Notes: generated by a model not told the origin, from the sequence alone. A DNA stretch of 64,000 nt from Paulinella micropora (GCA_009731375.1 BJOX01000219.1:725095-789094), one strand, 5' to 3'. Counted from the first letter of the stretch, positions 39,155 to 50,686 are shown. Numbers and translations: made by a program.

Positions 39155-40147
39155 GCAGTCTTGGCGCGGCCGAGGAAGCTGCCGGATGTGGACTGGGTCA
39201 CAGATAAAATCAAAGGCGATGTTCGTTCTCTCGCGCGCAAGTACTGCAGCGAAGAGGAAAAGCAGTGGTTTGAAGAAGTGATCAAGTATTCCGAGCTAAC
39301 TCGTATTATTTGGGATGGTCCAGAGGGTGCAGGTGGTTTGCCCGGTCGGCCGGGACATTTGAGCTGTTCGGACAAGGCTGGGACGGATCGGAAAGCGCAC
39401 ATCCGCGTTCTTGCCGAGCTTCCTGATGATTTATGGGCTGTGCCCCCTGATCGGCAGGCTGCAGAGGACGCTGCCAACATGTTGACTGAGGCCGAACGCT
39501 TGTATGCTCCCCGTACTGCTTTTGTCAATGAGGGTCAGGGTGAGTCACACCCCCCGTGGATGGGGGCTCGAGTTCTCAACGAAGAGGAAAAGCGAGTGCA
39601 TGATTTTGGCGATCCAAGTAGATTCCCCGCAGGTCATTTGAAAGTTTCCTCCTTATTGGAGGCTGGCAAAACAGTAGAAAATCTCAAACAGGCTACAGTG
39701 CAGGAGCTTAAGTCATGGTTAGAGGAGAAGGGGCAAAGGCGTACTGGAAACAAAGACATTCTTATTCAGCGAGTGCTTTCTTATGTAGATGATAGTGAGG
39801 AAAGGAATTTGCCTGAAGAACGCAAGCGGCCGGCACCACAGAGGCGACGCCGCAAGCGGCGTAGAGTTGAGCCAGCCGAGGAGGTTGCTGAAGAGAGTAA
39901 GTCAGAGACGGAATCATCTGACGAAGACGCGCCCTTGATTCCGCCTTCTTTGGTAAGAGGTCAAAATCGTAATCGTACGCATTCTGCTGCTCGTGTGCGC
40001 GTTCGTCGTGTTTTTGGTAGGGTCTATGGTCTCAGCGATGAAGAAAGAGACGCGGCTGGTTTAAGGGCGGATGGTTGTATATCTGATTTATCAGACTCAT
40101 CGTCTGAAGGTTGGTTGCCTGCAGCAATTGCAGATGATAATGACTAG
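36778..40147 (+). CDS. DUF7869-like transposase with SAP domain (transposon B), four exons
   Basis: Exons: from an unclear start (before about 37200) to 38021, 38153-38257, 38317-39074 and 39159-40147. Introns of 131, 59 and 84 nt have GTAAGT, GTAATC and GTTGCC donors and AATAG, TTAG and TGCAG acceptors, and every junction keeps the frame. The protein has a basic N-terminus (S-R-Q-R-K-K-K-K), a zinc-like C-C-x4-Q-C, then A-K-C-Q-I-C-T-E-L. The core has [17 protein letters not shown] and [11 protein letters not shown]. The pattern fits what I recall of DUF7869, a transposase-like family. A SAP DNA-binding motif is at 39660-39790 ([12 protein letters not shown]), then a basic NLS-like R-R-R-R-K-R-R-R and an acidic tail. 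The frame is intact, so B may be recently active. Confidence 0.75.
38089..38142 (+). repeat. Long poly-T tract in intron 1 of the transposase
   Basis: About 50 T interrupted by one GG, serving as an extreme polypyrimidine tract before the AATAG acceptor. The (GTT)n run at 39119-39155 plays a similar part in intron 3. Confidence 0.7.
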
Positions 40148-40245
40148 TAATTTGGTGAAATCTCTTTGTTCCACTTTATTTAAACTGACCTTAACTAGTA
40201 ATATTATTAAAATTATAACTTGAATTTTACACACTGTTTTAATAG

Positions 40246-40811
40246 TATCCGTAAGTAACACCGGTAAAGTTAAGTGACTATGATAAATCAAGTATTAATA
40301 TTTAAAATTAATTAAAATTTATCTTTTCCGTGATTATTTAAATGAATTAGGAAGCAAACGCTGCAGGATTTATTTTGTTTCGGCCACTTATGTATTATTG
40401 ACTTAGTGAAATTATGAGTGGCAAATATCACTAATTTTCAAGTCACTGGTGCCACCCGCACAATTGTGCTGTATGATGTAATTCAATTTAAATTTGATTT
40501 TTTATTAATTTATCATGTAATTCAACTTGAGGAGTGGAAATCACAGTAAAAATCCAGCAAGAAAGTGGCAAATAAGTGGCAAAATAAAGAGTAAAAATAT
40601 TTGTTAGTTTTTGCCACATTTTTGCTGATCTAGTGACCCTGGCAACTTGAAAAAACATTTAAAATTGATTTTTATTACTTAGATATGCTGTTTCCACATA
40701 AATAATCAAAATAAATATATAAAACTTACCGGAGTTTGCCACTATATTTTTAGTAGTTGCCGTGGCAAAAGGTGGCAAAAGGGACAAGTCCTTTTAGCCG
40801 GTATGAATGTT
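40246..40811 (-). repeat. Right terminal inverted repeat of transposon B
   Basis: Inverse copy of 31446-32011, equal in length, ending GGTATGAATGTT. The differences I can see are scattered single bases plus a short changed block near 40536-40545. Confidence 0.9.
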
Positions 40812-41069
40812 AATATTACATTCACTGCCCCAACCACGTTACTATTATTTATTATTATTACCGGGCTGTCTTTAAATACTTGTTTAGTCTTGTTAAAGTC
40901 AACAACAAATTAATGTTTATTAATTAATACATATCATGATTGTGCTTGAAAAAATTAAGTCAAGGCCATTTTAACTGAGATTTTTCGCACTGAAATTGGA
41001 AAAATCCTGGTTTTGTTGAAGACGTCGGTGGACCCTTCCACAAGGGAGCACTATGACACGAGCAAATGC

Positions 41070-43457
41070 TCACAAGCCCGTCCTGCACAGCTTCATAAGC
41101 AAAGAATTTTTCCTGATTCCCTGCAATGTCTTGACTTCATACGATAAAGGAAGCTCAGAGATGGGGGGTACACGATCAAGTTTGATTGGGTGAACGCGCG
41201 AGCATTTTTGTTTCACCTGATCAAGGACCTCGTCGACGGTATGCCAAGGCCTATCCTCATTGAAAGCCATGGCATTCAGAACATGACATATAGTTTCGGC
41301 GTGTGCATCGCACATGGAGCTACCATGATACGCCGCAAAAAAAACCAACGAAGCCGTTTGAGTTTGTACTTTCCTTTCCATGTGCATGTCACAGCAAACG
41401 ATCAACATAGCTGGCTAAGGAATACTAAACAATAATGCAGAATCGATTGCAAAATAAGGGCAAGGGAACTTACTGAACATTGCGATGGTTGGCGAGAGTT
41501 TGAAGTGATTTGGCCCTCCGTCTGAAAGGATAGTGACCTCCTCAAGCTTGCGGTCTTCAGCATCAAGTGATAGCTACTGGAGTCTGTCAAAAATGTGCTT
41601 GAATGCTTCATGAACGTACGCAGGGTTGCTTTTGATGTCGTCTTCCCCATTCGCAGCGACATCAATATATTCCCATTCAACACATCCCCTTTCCGGATTC
41701 CAGAAGAAGGCAACGCAAACCAAGTCGATCGCCCTGTTCTCATTGCCCATGGCAAACTTTGAAAAATCAATAAGCAGCACGATCTGTCCTGCCCTAAGTT
41801 GGTTCTTCATCCTCGGCAACAAAGCACCGTGTTCCTTTCGCACTTGCATGTGCAACTCACGATCTTGTACGGCATGAGCCAACCTTTTGAACTCTTTCTG
41901 CTCGCTCTTGGTGAGTGCATTGGCTCCTTCAATCGATCGCTTCTCTAGCTCGGCGAACGCAGCAAGAGTCCTGTCTTCATTTCGGCAATGAGAACAGCGA
42001 GGCCAGAAAGCTCGGCTGTGTGCTGCACACCAAAACTGCGTGTCGATAGCGTGAAGGAACTCATGGGAGCCGGGTGGGTGTATGGACCGCATGTTATGCC
42101 TGTCTATCTGGCGTTGGATTCTACATAAAACCATCACCATAAAGAAACTGAAGAACAATCGAAGCAGTAGAATCCCACCATGCAAAGCGATGGGCAGGTT
42201 GGGCGCGCTTCGTCAGCCACAACTTTACAAAAACTCTAGCGTTATCGCAAACAAGCCTTTCTCTCTTCAGCTTATGGTAGGCCAACAAATTAGACTTCTC
42301 GCGTTTAGGCAATTTCGATAAAATCTTTGTATCAGCGGCAAGGTGGAGAGAACAAACATACTTGCAATCAGGGCATGCAGCCTTGGCGTCTTGCCGCAGT
42401 AAGGAACGAGAAAAAAGCTGTTAAAAAACTTCAAGTTCCTCCTTTCTGTCAATGTCGGGCGTGGCGGTCAGAGGCAACGCATCTAACACAGACAAAGTAG
42501 TTTTTAGAAGCAAGACACACATGTCTACCTTCAAACTTGGGGTAGGGGCCTGATTCAGAGAGGGCCTGCGCAGGAAGGCTCTGATCAAAATTAGGAAAGA
42601 AAACTTACATACAGTAGGACATCAAATGCAAATATGAATACCTGGTCCAACGGACAGACGGCAGTTTTGGATCTTCCATTAACCTGATGACACTTTCCAC
42701 ATCGTGAGCATTGAGGCGGGAACTTGTGAGCATCCGGATCGCCGCCTTTTCGATTGGCAGTTCCCTCCGTCATCACGAGGTTGCATCTGCACACAGACCA
42801 ACGTGTCAATCACACTCACTGATATGCACAGTTAGCAAACTTCATTGATTACTTTGGGCACTCAATCACTTTTTGTCGCTTCTGTTTTTTTCTCTGCGCT
42901 TGTCGTTCAGCTGTTGTGGAACCGTCTATCATGTCAGGCTCTTTCATCTTCTAGTCCTTGTCCACATTTAAACATGCCCTGAGCTCTTCCTGTGTCCTCT
43001 TGTGCTTGGGCTTTGGTTGCTGAAAATGAATCGGGATCCGACTAGGTGGCTGGGAATCCAAAGTCGCAATTGCGCATTGACTGAATAGCTGCCTATCTAC
43101 TTCCGGAAGAGCGACCTGGCCATAACTATCCCTGTATTCTATCCATGTCCAAAATCTGGATCTCTTCAGACGGAAGCATTCTCCTGAAAGCATAATCCAG
43201 ACGGAGGCGGACAGCGGTCTTGAAGGAAACATAACAAGCCAAAGTAGTCATACGAAGTATGAGAATGCTTATATTCTCATATTTCTTCTCATTAGCGCGA
43301 TGTACTGTTGCAGTGGACACATCCGCAAAGGAAGCCAATGCCGCTGTAGAAATTGGGCTATGTCCGACAAGGCGACCGACAAGAGATGGTTTCTCGTGTT
43401 AGTACCTTGACGAGGCAAGCTCAATAAAAAATCTCTAAAGTTGAGGCCAACCTTCAA
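41070..43457 (-). pseudogene. Transposon A transposase-like gene, multi-exon and damaged
   Basis: Pieces in order from the 5' end: a possible DNA-binding start (about 43126-43457), a segment ending in P-K-P-K-H-K-R (42951-43100), a zinc-like C-S-R-C-G-K-C-H (about 42700), C-P-D-C (42370), a helical part (42121-42312), then 41574-42120 with L-L-I-D-F-S-K-F-A-M-G (possible first Asp). An in-frame TAG at 41578-41580 is followed by L-S-D-G-G-P-N-H-F-K (possible second Asp). A GTAAGT donor is near 41475 and the last exon has F-F-A-A-Y-H-G-S-S-M-C-D-A-H. The D / SDG-x-x-F-K / H-G-x-x-x-C-D series occurs in a group of eukaryotic DDE-like transposases. The TAG makes the copy non-functional unless spliced out. 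Confidence 0.5.
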
Positions 43458-43499
43458 TTGTTCAAGGTCGGGTCAGAAACGATCTCGTTACGAATGCTT

Positions 43500-44360
43500 G
43501 GCGACACAACAAGATGTGGTAGGGTCTGTAAGAAAGACAGGTGGAAAGATTAAGACTATAGCTACCAAGGAGAAGGAATGATTCAAAGCAGCAAAGTGTT
43601 TGAATTTTGCGGTGGGCATATATGAAAGATTGGTACCGGAACTTCTAGTTGGTCTTGGAGGCGTACAACTTCAACAGGCTGAGCGCTTGCTGACAAGCCG
43701 GCTTCCTCATTAACAGACGCACTTTGCTTTTCAATCGCTGGTGTAGTTGGTGGCGCAAGATATGAGAAGGTTCCGAGCAAGCCAGATACCTATAATGATG
43801 CAAATATTGTGTGTTGACTGGTCCGAATCATTATGTGAGACTAGTTTACAAAACGAGCTCAAACGGCAAACCCTTGCTTGTCGCTCACGTTGTGCTTGTA
43901 GAAGCTTTGTCACATCAGGTTCCATCTTCCAGTGAGTGCGGCATGGGGCGCCTACACATATACCTACCTTGTAAGTTGTGCATGTAATGATTTTGATAAT
44001 ATCACAAACTGCATACAAATACGTCCTAAGCACATACGTGCATTTCCGTATAGGTACATCGAAAACAAGATTTAACAGCACACATACAATATAAACATAT
44101 GGATGTATTCAAAAAGACTTGATCGGCTTGAGTGAAGAAAGTTGGGACTTTTACTTTTTTAGTGGGGGGGGGGAGCACAGAATTGTTTTGCCCACTGGCC
44201 AGGCTCTTCCTATCCTATTCCTATTACCTATGCAAGAATAGCTCAAATACACACAGTCCGCAACGCAAGATGTTCTCAATCGGTATTAAAAAATTATTTA
44301 AAAAAAAAAAGGTCCATAACATATTCAAAAAGAAGTGACTGATCAAGGCTTGAATGTCCT
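43500..44360. other. No supported gene
   Basis: Low-coding sequence inside transposon A. Short frames here have no domain or splice support. Some of it may be upstream introns of the transposase gene. Confidence 0.4.
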
Positions 44361-44362
44361 TG

Positions 44363-44677
44363 CTATGCTACACATACTGATACAAAGGCATCGATCACAG
44401 AGATCAAACTGCAAGGCACACATGTTGAGACCTGTGTTGGAAGCTGAAGGCTTTCTGAGAAAGACAAGGTAGCCTCTATGAATGCTTCCCACCAGGACGG
44501 TAGTTGAAGTGCTTGCTGTTCCGTATGTTCAATGACTTTGCATTTTGGAATCCAACATAGAAAGCATGGGAGAGAAACAGGGAGACGATCGCGAAGTGAG
44601 CACAGCCATTCCAGAACCACTTGATCAATCATGCCACGGTACATTATCTGCTTAGCTTGCCACCAATGCACATTCAA
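44363..44677 (-). CDS. Unknown protein segment in transposon A
   Basis: A 104-residue frame that looks protein-like (W-W-Q-A-K-Q-I-M-Y-R-G-M-I-D-Q-V-V-L-E-W-L-C). It continues upstream as E-L-Q-Q-V-L, so the real start is further 5'. It could be an early exon of the minus-strand transposase. No family. Confidence 0.3.
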   Translation of the reverse strand: MNVHWWQAKQIMYRGMIDQVVLEWLCSLRDRLPVSLPCFLCWIPKCKVIEHTEQQALQLPSWWEAFIEATLSFSESLQLPTQVSTCVPCSLISVIDAFVSVCVA

Positions 44678-44937
44678 AACTTGTTGTAGCTCAAGACAAA
44701 CCAGTACTCAAACCACCAGTCACGGCCTGCGGGCCTGAACAACAACAACAGAGCGAATAACACGATACTGAAAAAAAAGGGACAACTAAGGCTGATGGCG
44801 AACTTGTGTCCATGTACAAAGGATGAACTAACACGGTTAAGAACTGCTTTCTGCTTCGCTGTATTGCTTGTAAATGCTGCCAATAATTCTGAGCATTATT
44901 GGTGAAATTGTCTTTCCTTGCACACCCATCTTCCCAG

Positions 44938-46362
44938 GTTTATGCTGCCAATGAGCTCTCCTTTTTCATCGATGATGACGAAGCTAACTCTCGTTCACCA
45001 CACAGCTACCTCGTCACACACATGGCGCGTAAGGGATGGGTAAGTGCATAAAATGCGTTAATGCTACAAACAATCCTCCCTCATAAATAAATATATGTCA
45101 TGATGATTAGAATTTTCCTCTGCGACCTGGTGAACACCCGCTGTCAGTTGACATTACATCGAAGAAGCGAAAAGGGTTGTCAGGTCTTTCCATCTTGTTT
45201 GTATCGCATTAAACAGCTGCAACACAAAAAAAAATGTAGGTTGGCTGGTGGCCCTGATATGGTACAGACTCAAGATGTGCAGGGTTAACAACATCTACAA
45301 CAAATGCTCAGAGTTTGAAGGAATTGTTGCGCTCAAAGACAGCAATAATTCACTTGGAATCACCTTTATCAATGATCATCTATCAGCGTTGAAGCTGAAG
45401 GAGCCCCGACAGGAGTTTTCACAGGAGTGGACAGTCCTTCCAAAGAAAACATGGTTTGCACCTCCTTCAACAAAATACACAAATTGCTCCTTGATTCGAG
45501 TTTCGTAAGGAATAAACTTGTTTATTTTTCCGATTTTATGTTAGTGCTGGAGAGACGCTCAGTAGATGTTGGCCCTGGCGCGCAAAGTGCGAAGAAGACA
45601 GGCCCGAAAGTCAGCATACAGCAGTGGCTCTTGTACGCAAGGAAAGAAAGCCAGGACCTGGCAAGTAGGCTTGCTAGCGCTCAAGCCTTGGCTTCCAACT
45701 ACCAAGGTCGCAGTCAAAAACGGTTGCAATAGTATCTTGTCAGCTTTGTCCGTATGCGTATGATTCAATCTTTTCTCTTTTTGCACACATTGTTTTGCTG
45801 CAGCGGCACATCAAGAGGAAAGGCAGACGCTTCTCTCTCTCCAGACGTCGAAGCAGACCACCGATAAGCACATTCAGGAAATGCGAACCAAACACAAACA
45901 GGAAGTTGATGAACTGAAAAAGAAGATTAAAGATAAGAAGCGCAAAATAAAGGAGCACGAGAGCAATTACACTAAACTTGAAAAAGATTTCCACACAGAA
46001 CAGGAGAAAAACCAAGAGATATTTGAAAAGAACAAGGCAACCAATAATAGCTTGAAACGCTTGCGTGAAGAGATAGATGAGAGAAACAATAAGATCAGAA
46101 AATTGGAGAACGAGATAAGACACTACAGAGTGAAATGAACAGGCTCTCGAACCTCCCACGAGAAGGTGTGCACTTGAGTTCATACGAAACTCCACCCAGA
46201 GACCGCCAAGTTCGAAGTGAGGGTTCACACTATACCTATCAGCAGCATATCCAACCTCTTTCCTCAACTACCAGCGGCAATCTTGCAAGAGTTGTTATTC
46301 TTTCCCCCGATGCTGCAACCCTTCGCCAGGCAACGCCAGCTAGCACACCGACTTCGGATTAG
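44938..46362 (+). pseudogene. Coiled-coil protein gene of transposon A
   Basis: Exons proposed by frame and splice signals: 44938-45028 (V-Y-A-A-N-E-L-S-F-F-I-D-D-D), donor GTAAGG and acceptor TGTAG at 45239, then W-L-V-A-L-I-W-Y-R-L-K onward. A later exon ends at about 45704 (A-L-A-S-N-Y-Q) and is joined to one starting after TGCTGCAG near 45804 (A-H-Q-E-E-R-Q-T-L-L). The last exon is a long Lys/Glu coiled coil (45881-46105). The frame then stops at 46138, while a +1 frame continues the heptads (L-Q-S-E-M-N-R-L-S-N-L) to 46362, suggesting a frameshift near 46108. Function unknown; a multimerisation subunit is a guess. Confidence 0.4.
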
Positions 46363-46582
46363 GGTACTGTCATGTTGCAGTTGGCTTCATCTCAAGATGT
46401 TGAAGGTGCAGCTCCGATCAAGCTCATCTCTGCAAGGCAGGCAGCGCGCCAGCCAGCTCCCAAATCACCCGTATATTATATTGACACCTCGATGTTTAAG
46501 CGGCGCTAGCAGGGTGAGCGTTTCCGACTTAGATCTTGATCGCGACACTTGCGACAACATGGCCGAGACACTCACTGTGTAG

Positions 46583-47251
46583 TTTTGGCTTCATCTATTA
46601 TCTAAGTTGAAATCGAAATGATAAGTAAAGGCTCATGCTCTTGGCAATTTTGCTATTTAAATTAGTCAGGAATTTTGCGGCTTAGTTGCTATTGACTAGT
46701 CTGATGGATTAGTAACTTGATCGTGATGCCTTGATATCGGATATTCTAATACTTCCTAAATTGCCTTTCACGTGACATTTAATTTTTTCTAAGTCATTTA
46801 AGGCTCAGAACATTAATATCATTGTCATTCAGAAATCAATAAAACACATTTATTCGCGACTGCAGCGTAGTAGGGGATCGTGATATTCCATGTGCCCATG
46901 CAAAAGGGGTAGTTTTGACTTAGTGAACTTTTTCAATATCAATACATACTGGCAGAGTGCCGATCCATTTATTTTCCAAGTCAAATGCAAGCCGCGGCGG
47001 ATCTTGATAGCTTATCGGTAAACTTAATAAAACTTGTTGATTTCTATCTAATTCTGTATTACTATGATTTGTGGCTGCCTAGCTTTTTTTCAATGAGTTT
47101 GACTTGAAAGTTAGAACGGTGCGGCCATATTATTACATCCGAGAAGTCTAAAAAAATTTCTGTGTTGAAATTCGTTATTCTATAATATAATATCATATAT
47201 CTGGTTAATTAATTAATACTCATTTATATATCAAGATTATCTAACTTTGCC
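46583..47251. other. Non-coding right part of transposon A
   Basis: AT-rich sequence without any long frame, between the last gene and the right inverted repeat. I see no further structure. Confidence 0.6.
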
Positions 47252-47365
47252 GAAACGGGTATCGTGAACGGCGCCGTGAACGTAAGTCAATCGTGAAAGC
47301 CTATCATTGACGATTATTGTTTAACGCACGCGTTAACGTACCTCACCCTTAGAAATAAACTTCAC
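47252..47365 (-). repeat. Right terminal inverted repeat of transposon A
   Basis: Inverse match of 30970-31083, ending AGAAATAAACTTCAC and followed by the AC duplication. Confidence 0.85.
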
Positions 47366-47367
47366 AC

Positions 47368-48882
47368 ACCTTACGAAATAACGTTGAAACGTTCGTTTCC
47401 TACAGGCTTCTTACAACCAATTGGCTGTCTCGCCTTCGTACGTTTGGTTAACGCAAAGAAAGGAATGCCTATGGCAATACCTGCAACCTTAACAGCTTTC
47501 AACATATACCGTCGCCTTTACCGTGTTTGGTTGAACAAGGCGCGCAGGTTCGCAGAAGTCAGGAATGTGAAGTTCGATCCCAACATCAGGGGCTACGACG
47601 CCAACTTGGAGACACACACGGTCCTTCGACAATCCACTCTTGGCACAACCAGCCCCACTGCTGGAAAAAGTGGCACAAGTTAACCGGGATTCCCGGAATT
47701 TTTGCGATGATAACTCTGTGACAGACGGTGTGCTCAACGGATTGGAGACTAACGTTTCGACCCAACAGGCAACAGAGTACTACGTATCTGCGCTTCCACA
47801 ATTTTCGCATGACGTATGGGGTGGTCGCGCCATCAACCTCGATCCTTGGTAGCACAGCAACAGCTCCAGAAGGTCGAAACAACCCTGATGATCAGAAAGC
47901 TCGTGTTGCTGCTCGTAAAGCTGTTGCTAGAACCAGGCCTCTCGCACCGAGAGACATCAACAGTGATCCCACAGATCCGAGGAACATCGTTCTGGGGCCT
48001 AGGGTGAGAAAATTGCGACCTGCTCATCACTCTTTTCATCACGTCACGCTTGCAGCAGACTTGGCCTTAGACGTCCAAGACGATGGTGGAGCTACACAAG
48101 AACGACAACAAGGCAGCTCGGCGGGCATTGACGAATCGTTTTGTTTCCTCACGCAAGCGGTCACCATTACTGAAAAGGAAAAACGTCTACATCCTGCCAT
48201 TGTTGCTGCGAGGAAAGATGAGATTCAGGGGCTCTACGACGCTGGCTGCCTGCGTTGGGCGTCACGAGATGAAGCAAAGAAAGATAACGTGACCCCAGTT
48301 CATACCGGTTTCGTCGATGCAGTCAAACAGAATGAGTCGACAGGCGATAAGAAATATAAGTCACGTTTAGTCATATTTGGAAACAGAATGAGTCCCTATG
48401 AGCACTTTAGCCCTTACGAGACTTCCACACCGGTTGCACATCACTTTGCTCTGCTCATTCTTTGTGCTATGATGGCACTCAACGCTCTCATCAAACAGAT
48501 AGACTTCTCGCAAGCATACATCCATGCAGACATGCAGGATGTTGTATACGCCGTACCACCGGATGACTTCAAGAAATCTGACTACCCATGGGCGCTGTGG
48601 CGTGTGCTCAAGGCATTGTACGGTTCACCTCAGGCGGGTCGTCGCTGGCATGATTATGTTGTCAAGTTTTTACGTTCAATAGGATATCAACAGTCGACGG
48701 TGGATCCTTGTGTCTTTTTCTTGCGCTGTGTTGAACGTGCGTTTCCACCGTTGTGTGTCAAGAGAGAGAATACTCTACCTTGGGTACTGTTTTTGAAAAC
48801 AGATGACATGTTAGTCTTTTGTTTTCTGGATTCGCAGTTCCAACGCTTCATTAGCGAGCTTCGTCGAGCAAGTTTCGCTTAA
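47368..48882 (+). pseudogene. Copia integrase end and reverse transcriptase
   Basis: From 47368 the Copia frame resumes with P-Y-E-I-T-L-K-R-S-F and L-A-F-V-R-L. A frameshift occurs between about 47640 and 47730. The RT core is at 47728-48882: K-S-R-L-V-I-F-G-N-R, I-D-F-S-Q-A-Y-I-H-A-D (first Asp), V-L-K-A-L-Y-G-S-P-Q-A-G-R-R-W-H (the classic Copia K-x-L-Y-G-x-x-Q-x-x-R-x-W), and L-K-T-D-D-M-L-V in place of the usual Y-V-D-D-M. The two catalytic Asp remain. The frame shifts again at about 48882. Confidence 0.85.
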
Positions 48883-48886
48883 GAAT

Positions 48887-49807
48887 ATGAACAACGTACA
48901 GGTGCTTACCGGATTACAGTTCAAGAGGTTTCCGGAAGGGTTGCTTATTCATCAACGAGCGTACATTCGTGGTATGTTATGCGATCGCAATTATGCTAAG
49001 GCGAACCCAACACCGACACCTGCGACTGTGCAGGAACCCGCTCCTGCTCCTTTGGATCGCCCTCTGCGTAAATGGACCTTGCCAAAGCTTATAGGTGAGC
49101 TGATGTGGCCTGCCACCATGACACAGCCACAGATCGCATACGCTGTTGACAGAATTTCTGTACTTGGCCATCAAGCTCCTGACGTTGCATACGCGATGGT
49201 TGCCCGTGTTTATCGCTATTTACGGGAGGAACGTGGTTTGTTCTTTCCTGCCAACGTAGAGTTAACAGCGCTGCAGCTTTCCTCGTTTTCTGATTCCGAC
49301 TTTGGCAATTGTCGCTTTACCAGGCGTTCACGTAATGGTGAAATACACATTATGACGGGGCCCGTTCACTGGAACTCGCGGCGTCAATCAACGGTCGCGC
49401 TCTCGACCATGGATGCGGAAGTCATCTCGTTATCGCAAACTACGCGTTCGGCGGTTGCAATCCAGGGATTTTTTTACGAAATCTGATTCCCTTTGGCGGG
49501 CCCGTCCATCATTAATGCCGACAACCGAGGTTCGATCACTGCTTCAACCAATGGCTTGGGGGGTCCGCGATCGAGGCATCTTGATATTAAACATCACTAT
49601 GTGATCAAACAGGTCAGAGAAAAGAAGGTGTCAGTTCGTTACGTGTCCTCTAGCGACAACCTAGCAGATGTTTTCACTAAGGCCCTGCCTACTCCTCAAT
49701 TTCGTAGTCTGGTTAATCAGTTTACTGTTAAATTGTCTGATTGTTTGGAAGACGATGCGGAATCATTCCCTGTCAGCAGCGAAGACGATCGAACGGCGAA
49801 GAAGTAA
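48887..49807 (+). pseudogene. Copia RNase H and 3' end of pol
   Basis: It continues from RT (V-L-T-G-L-Q-F-K-R-F). RNase H motifs: F-S-D-S-D-F-G-N (Asp), A-L-S-T-M-D-A-E-V-I-S-L (Glu), I-N-A-D-N-R-G-S (Asp) and S-R-H-L-D-I-K-H-H (His/Asp). V-R-Y-V-S-S-S-D-N-L-A-D-V-F-T-K-A-L is the typical Copia ending. One in-frame TGA at 49484-49486 interrupts it. After the stop at 49807, about 420 bp of non-coding DNA with a (TA)n run (50168-50189) precede the 3' LTR. Confidence 0.85.
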
Positions 49808-50226
49808 TGTTGTTGATCTTCTACGTCTCAATTCTTTGACTTTATCATCTCAGCATGGGTTTAATGTGATGGTAAGAACCGTATACACAAGCTCATCATA
49901 GGCTCGTGTTCCAACTTTATCTGTAGGAGACGATGAAGTCATAGAGGAGCAACCTAAAGTTAACGACCATTCTGCGAATGCTCTATGTTAGCTTGACACT
50001 TTGCCCACCCAGTTGAGGGGGGAACTTTATTTCAGTTTTGAGTCAAGGACCCTTCTTCATGCTTTTTAGCATTGGACTTGATAGATTCGCTGCGTTGCAG
50101 TCATACGTACGTAACAGTATTATATACCACTGTCTTTCTCATATGACTAACGAACATAATTTGTGACTATATATATATATATATATATAATGCTTTTCAC
50201 TTTAAATTTTCAGTGACACATGATTC

Positions 50227-50233
50227 AGGGGGG
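50227..50233 (+). promoter_or_regulatory. Polypurine tract of the Copia element
   Basis: AGGGGGG directly before the 3' LTR, the primer for plus-strand DNA synthesis. Confidence 0.7.
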
Positions 50234-50681
50234 TATTGAACTATAATGTACACATTATATCTCAATGTTTATCCGGTTTGAATCATATCTCATTGGACAA
50301 TTTCACGTGACAGTTTTCACCGTTACCGCTTTATACCATACGGATACTTTTCCACATTTATTATTCAATTGCCATTATATTACCTTTATTTCGGCAGTCA
50401 TCTATGATTTCTCTTATTGGTTCTCTATCTTCACATAAGGTACTTAATTCAAGATGACTGTACTCGAATTCAAAATGACTGTATTCTCAATTATTTTACA
50501 GTGCCCTACTTTCATTGGACAGGTTTCAATTCAAGACTTCCGGTTTGGTATTTCATTCTCAGTAAATTTATTTTGATAAAGTTACAAAGTGGCTCTGTCA
50601 CTTGAAGCTTTTATTAATAACGTTATAGGTTTACATAGGCATCCGTCAACAATCTGCATTATGAATCCAGCGGGAGGAATT
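50234..50681 (+). repeat. 3' LTR of the Copia element
   Basis: 448 bp, nearly identical to 26816-27262; an extra T in AGGTTTCAATT explains the length difference. Followed by the CTTCG target copy. Confidence 0.85.
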
Positions 50682-50686
50682 CTTCG

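Larger units (their letters stand above)
31446..40811. mobile_element. DNA transposon B with 566-bp inverted repeats
   Basis: A 9.37-kb element nested in transposon A. Both ends read AACATTCATACCGGCTAAAA inwards. Flanks are AATAC (left) and AATAT (right), so a 5-bp duplication with one later change is possible but unproven. It encodes a spliced transposase-like gene (plus) and a second spliced gene (minus). A 679-N gap and microsatellites lie in its middle. Confidence 0.85.
30970..47365. mobile_element. DNA transposon A inside the Copia integrase, containing transposon B
   Basis: Terminal inverted repeats start GTGAAGTTTATTTCTAAGGG at the left and end with its complement at the right. The flanking dinucleotide AC is present on both sides (30968-30969 and 47366-47367), and removing one AC repairs the Copia frame. 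Without transposon B it is about 7.0 kb. It carries a decayed transposase-like gene on the minus strand and a coiled-coil gene on the plus strand. I cannot assign a superfamily. Confidence 0.8.
26816..50681 (+). mobile_element. Copia-type LTR retrotransposon, split by nested DNA transposons
   Basis: LTRs of 447 and 448 bp bracket a gag-integrase-RT-RNase H order, which is the Copia order. Without transposon A (30970-47365 plus one 2-bp duplication) the element is about 7.5 kb. By eye the LTRs differ at about eight positions plus one indel, so the insertion is not very recent. The coding region has several frameshifts, a TGA in RNase H and a 10-N gap, and is not functional as assembled. The priming site suggests a half-tRNA(Met) primer. 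Confidence 0.9.
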
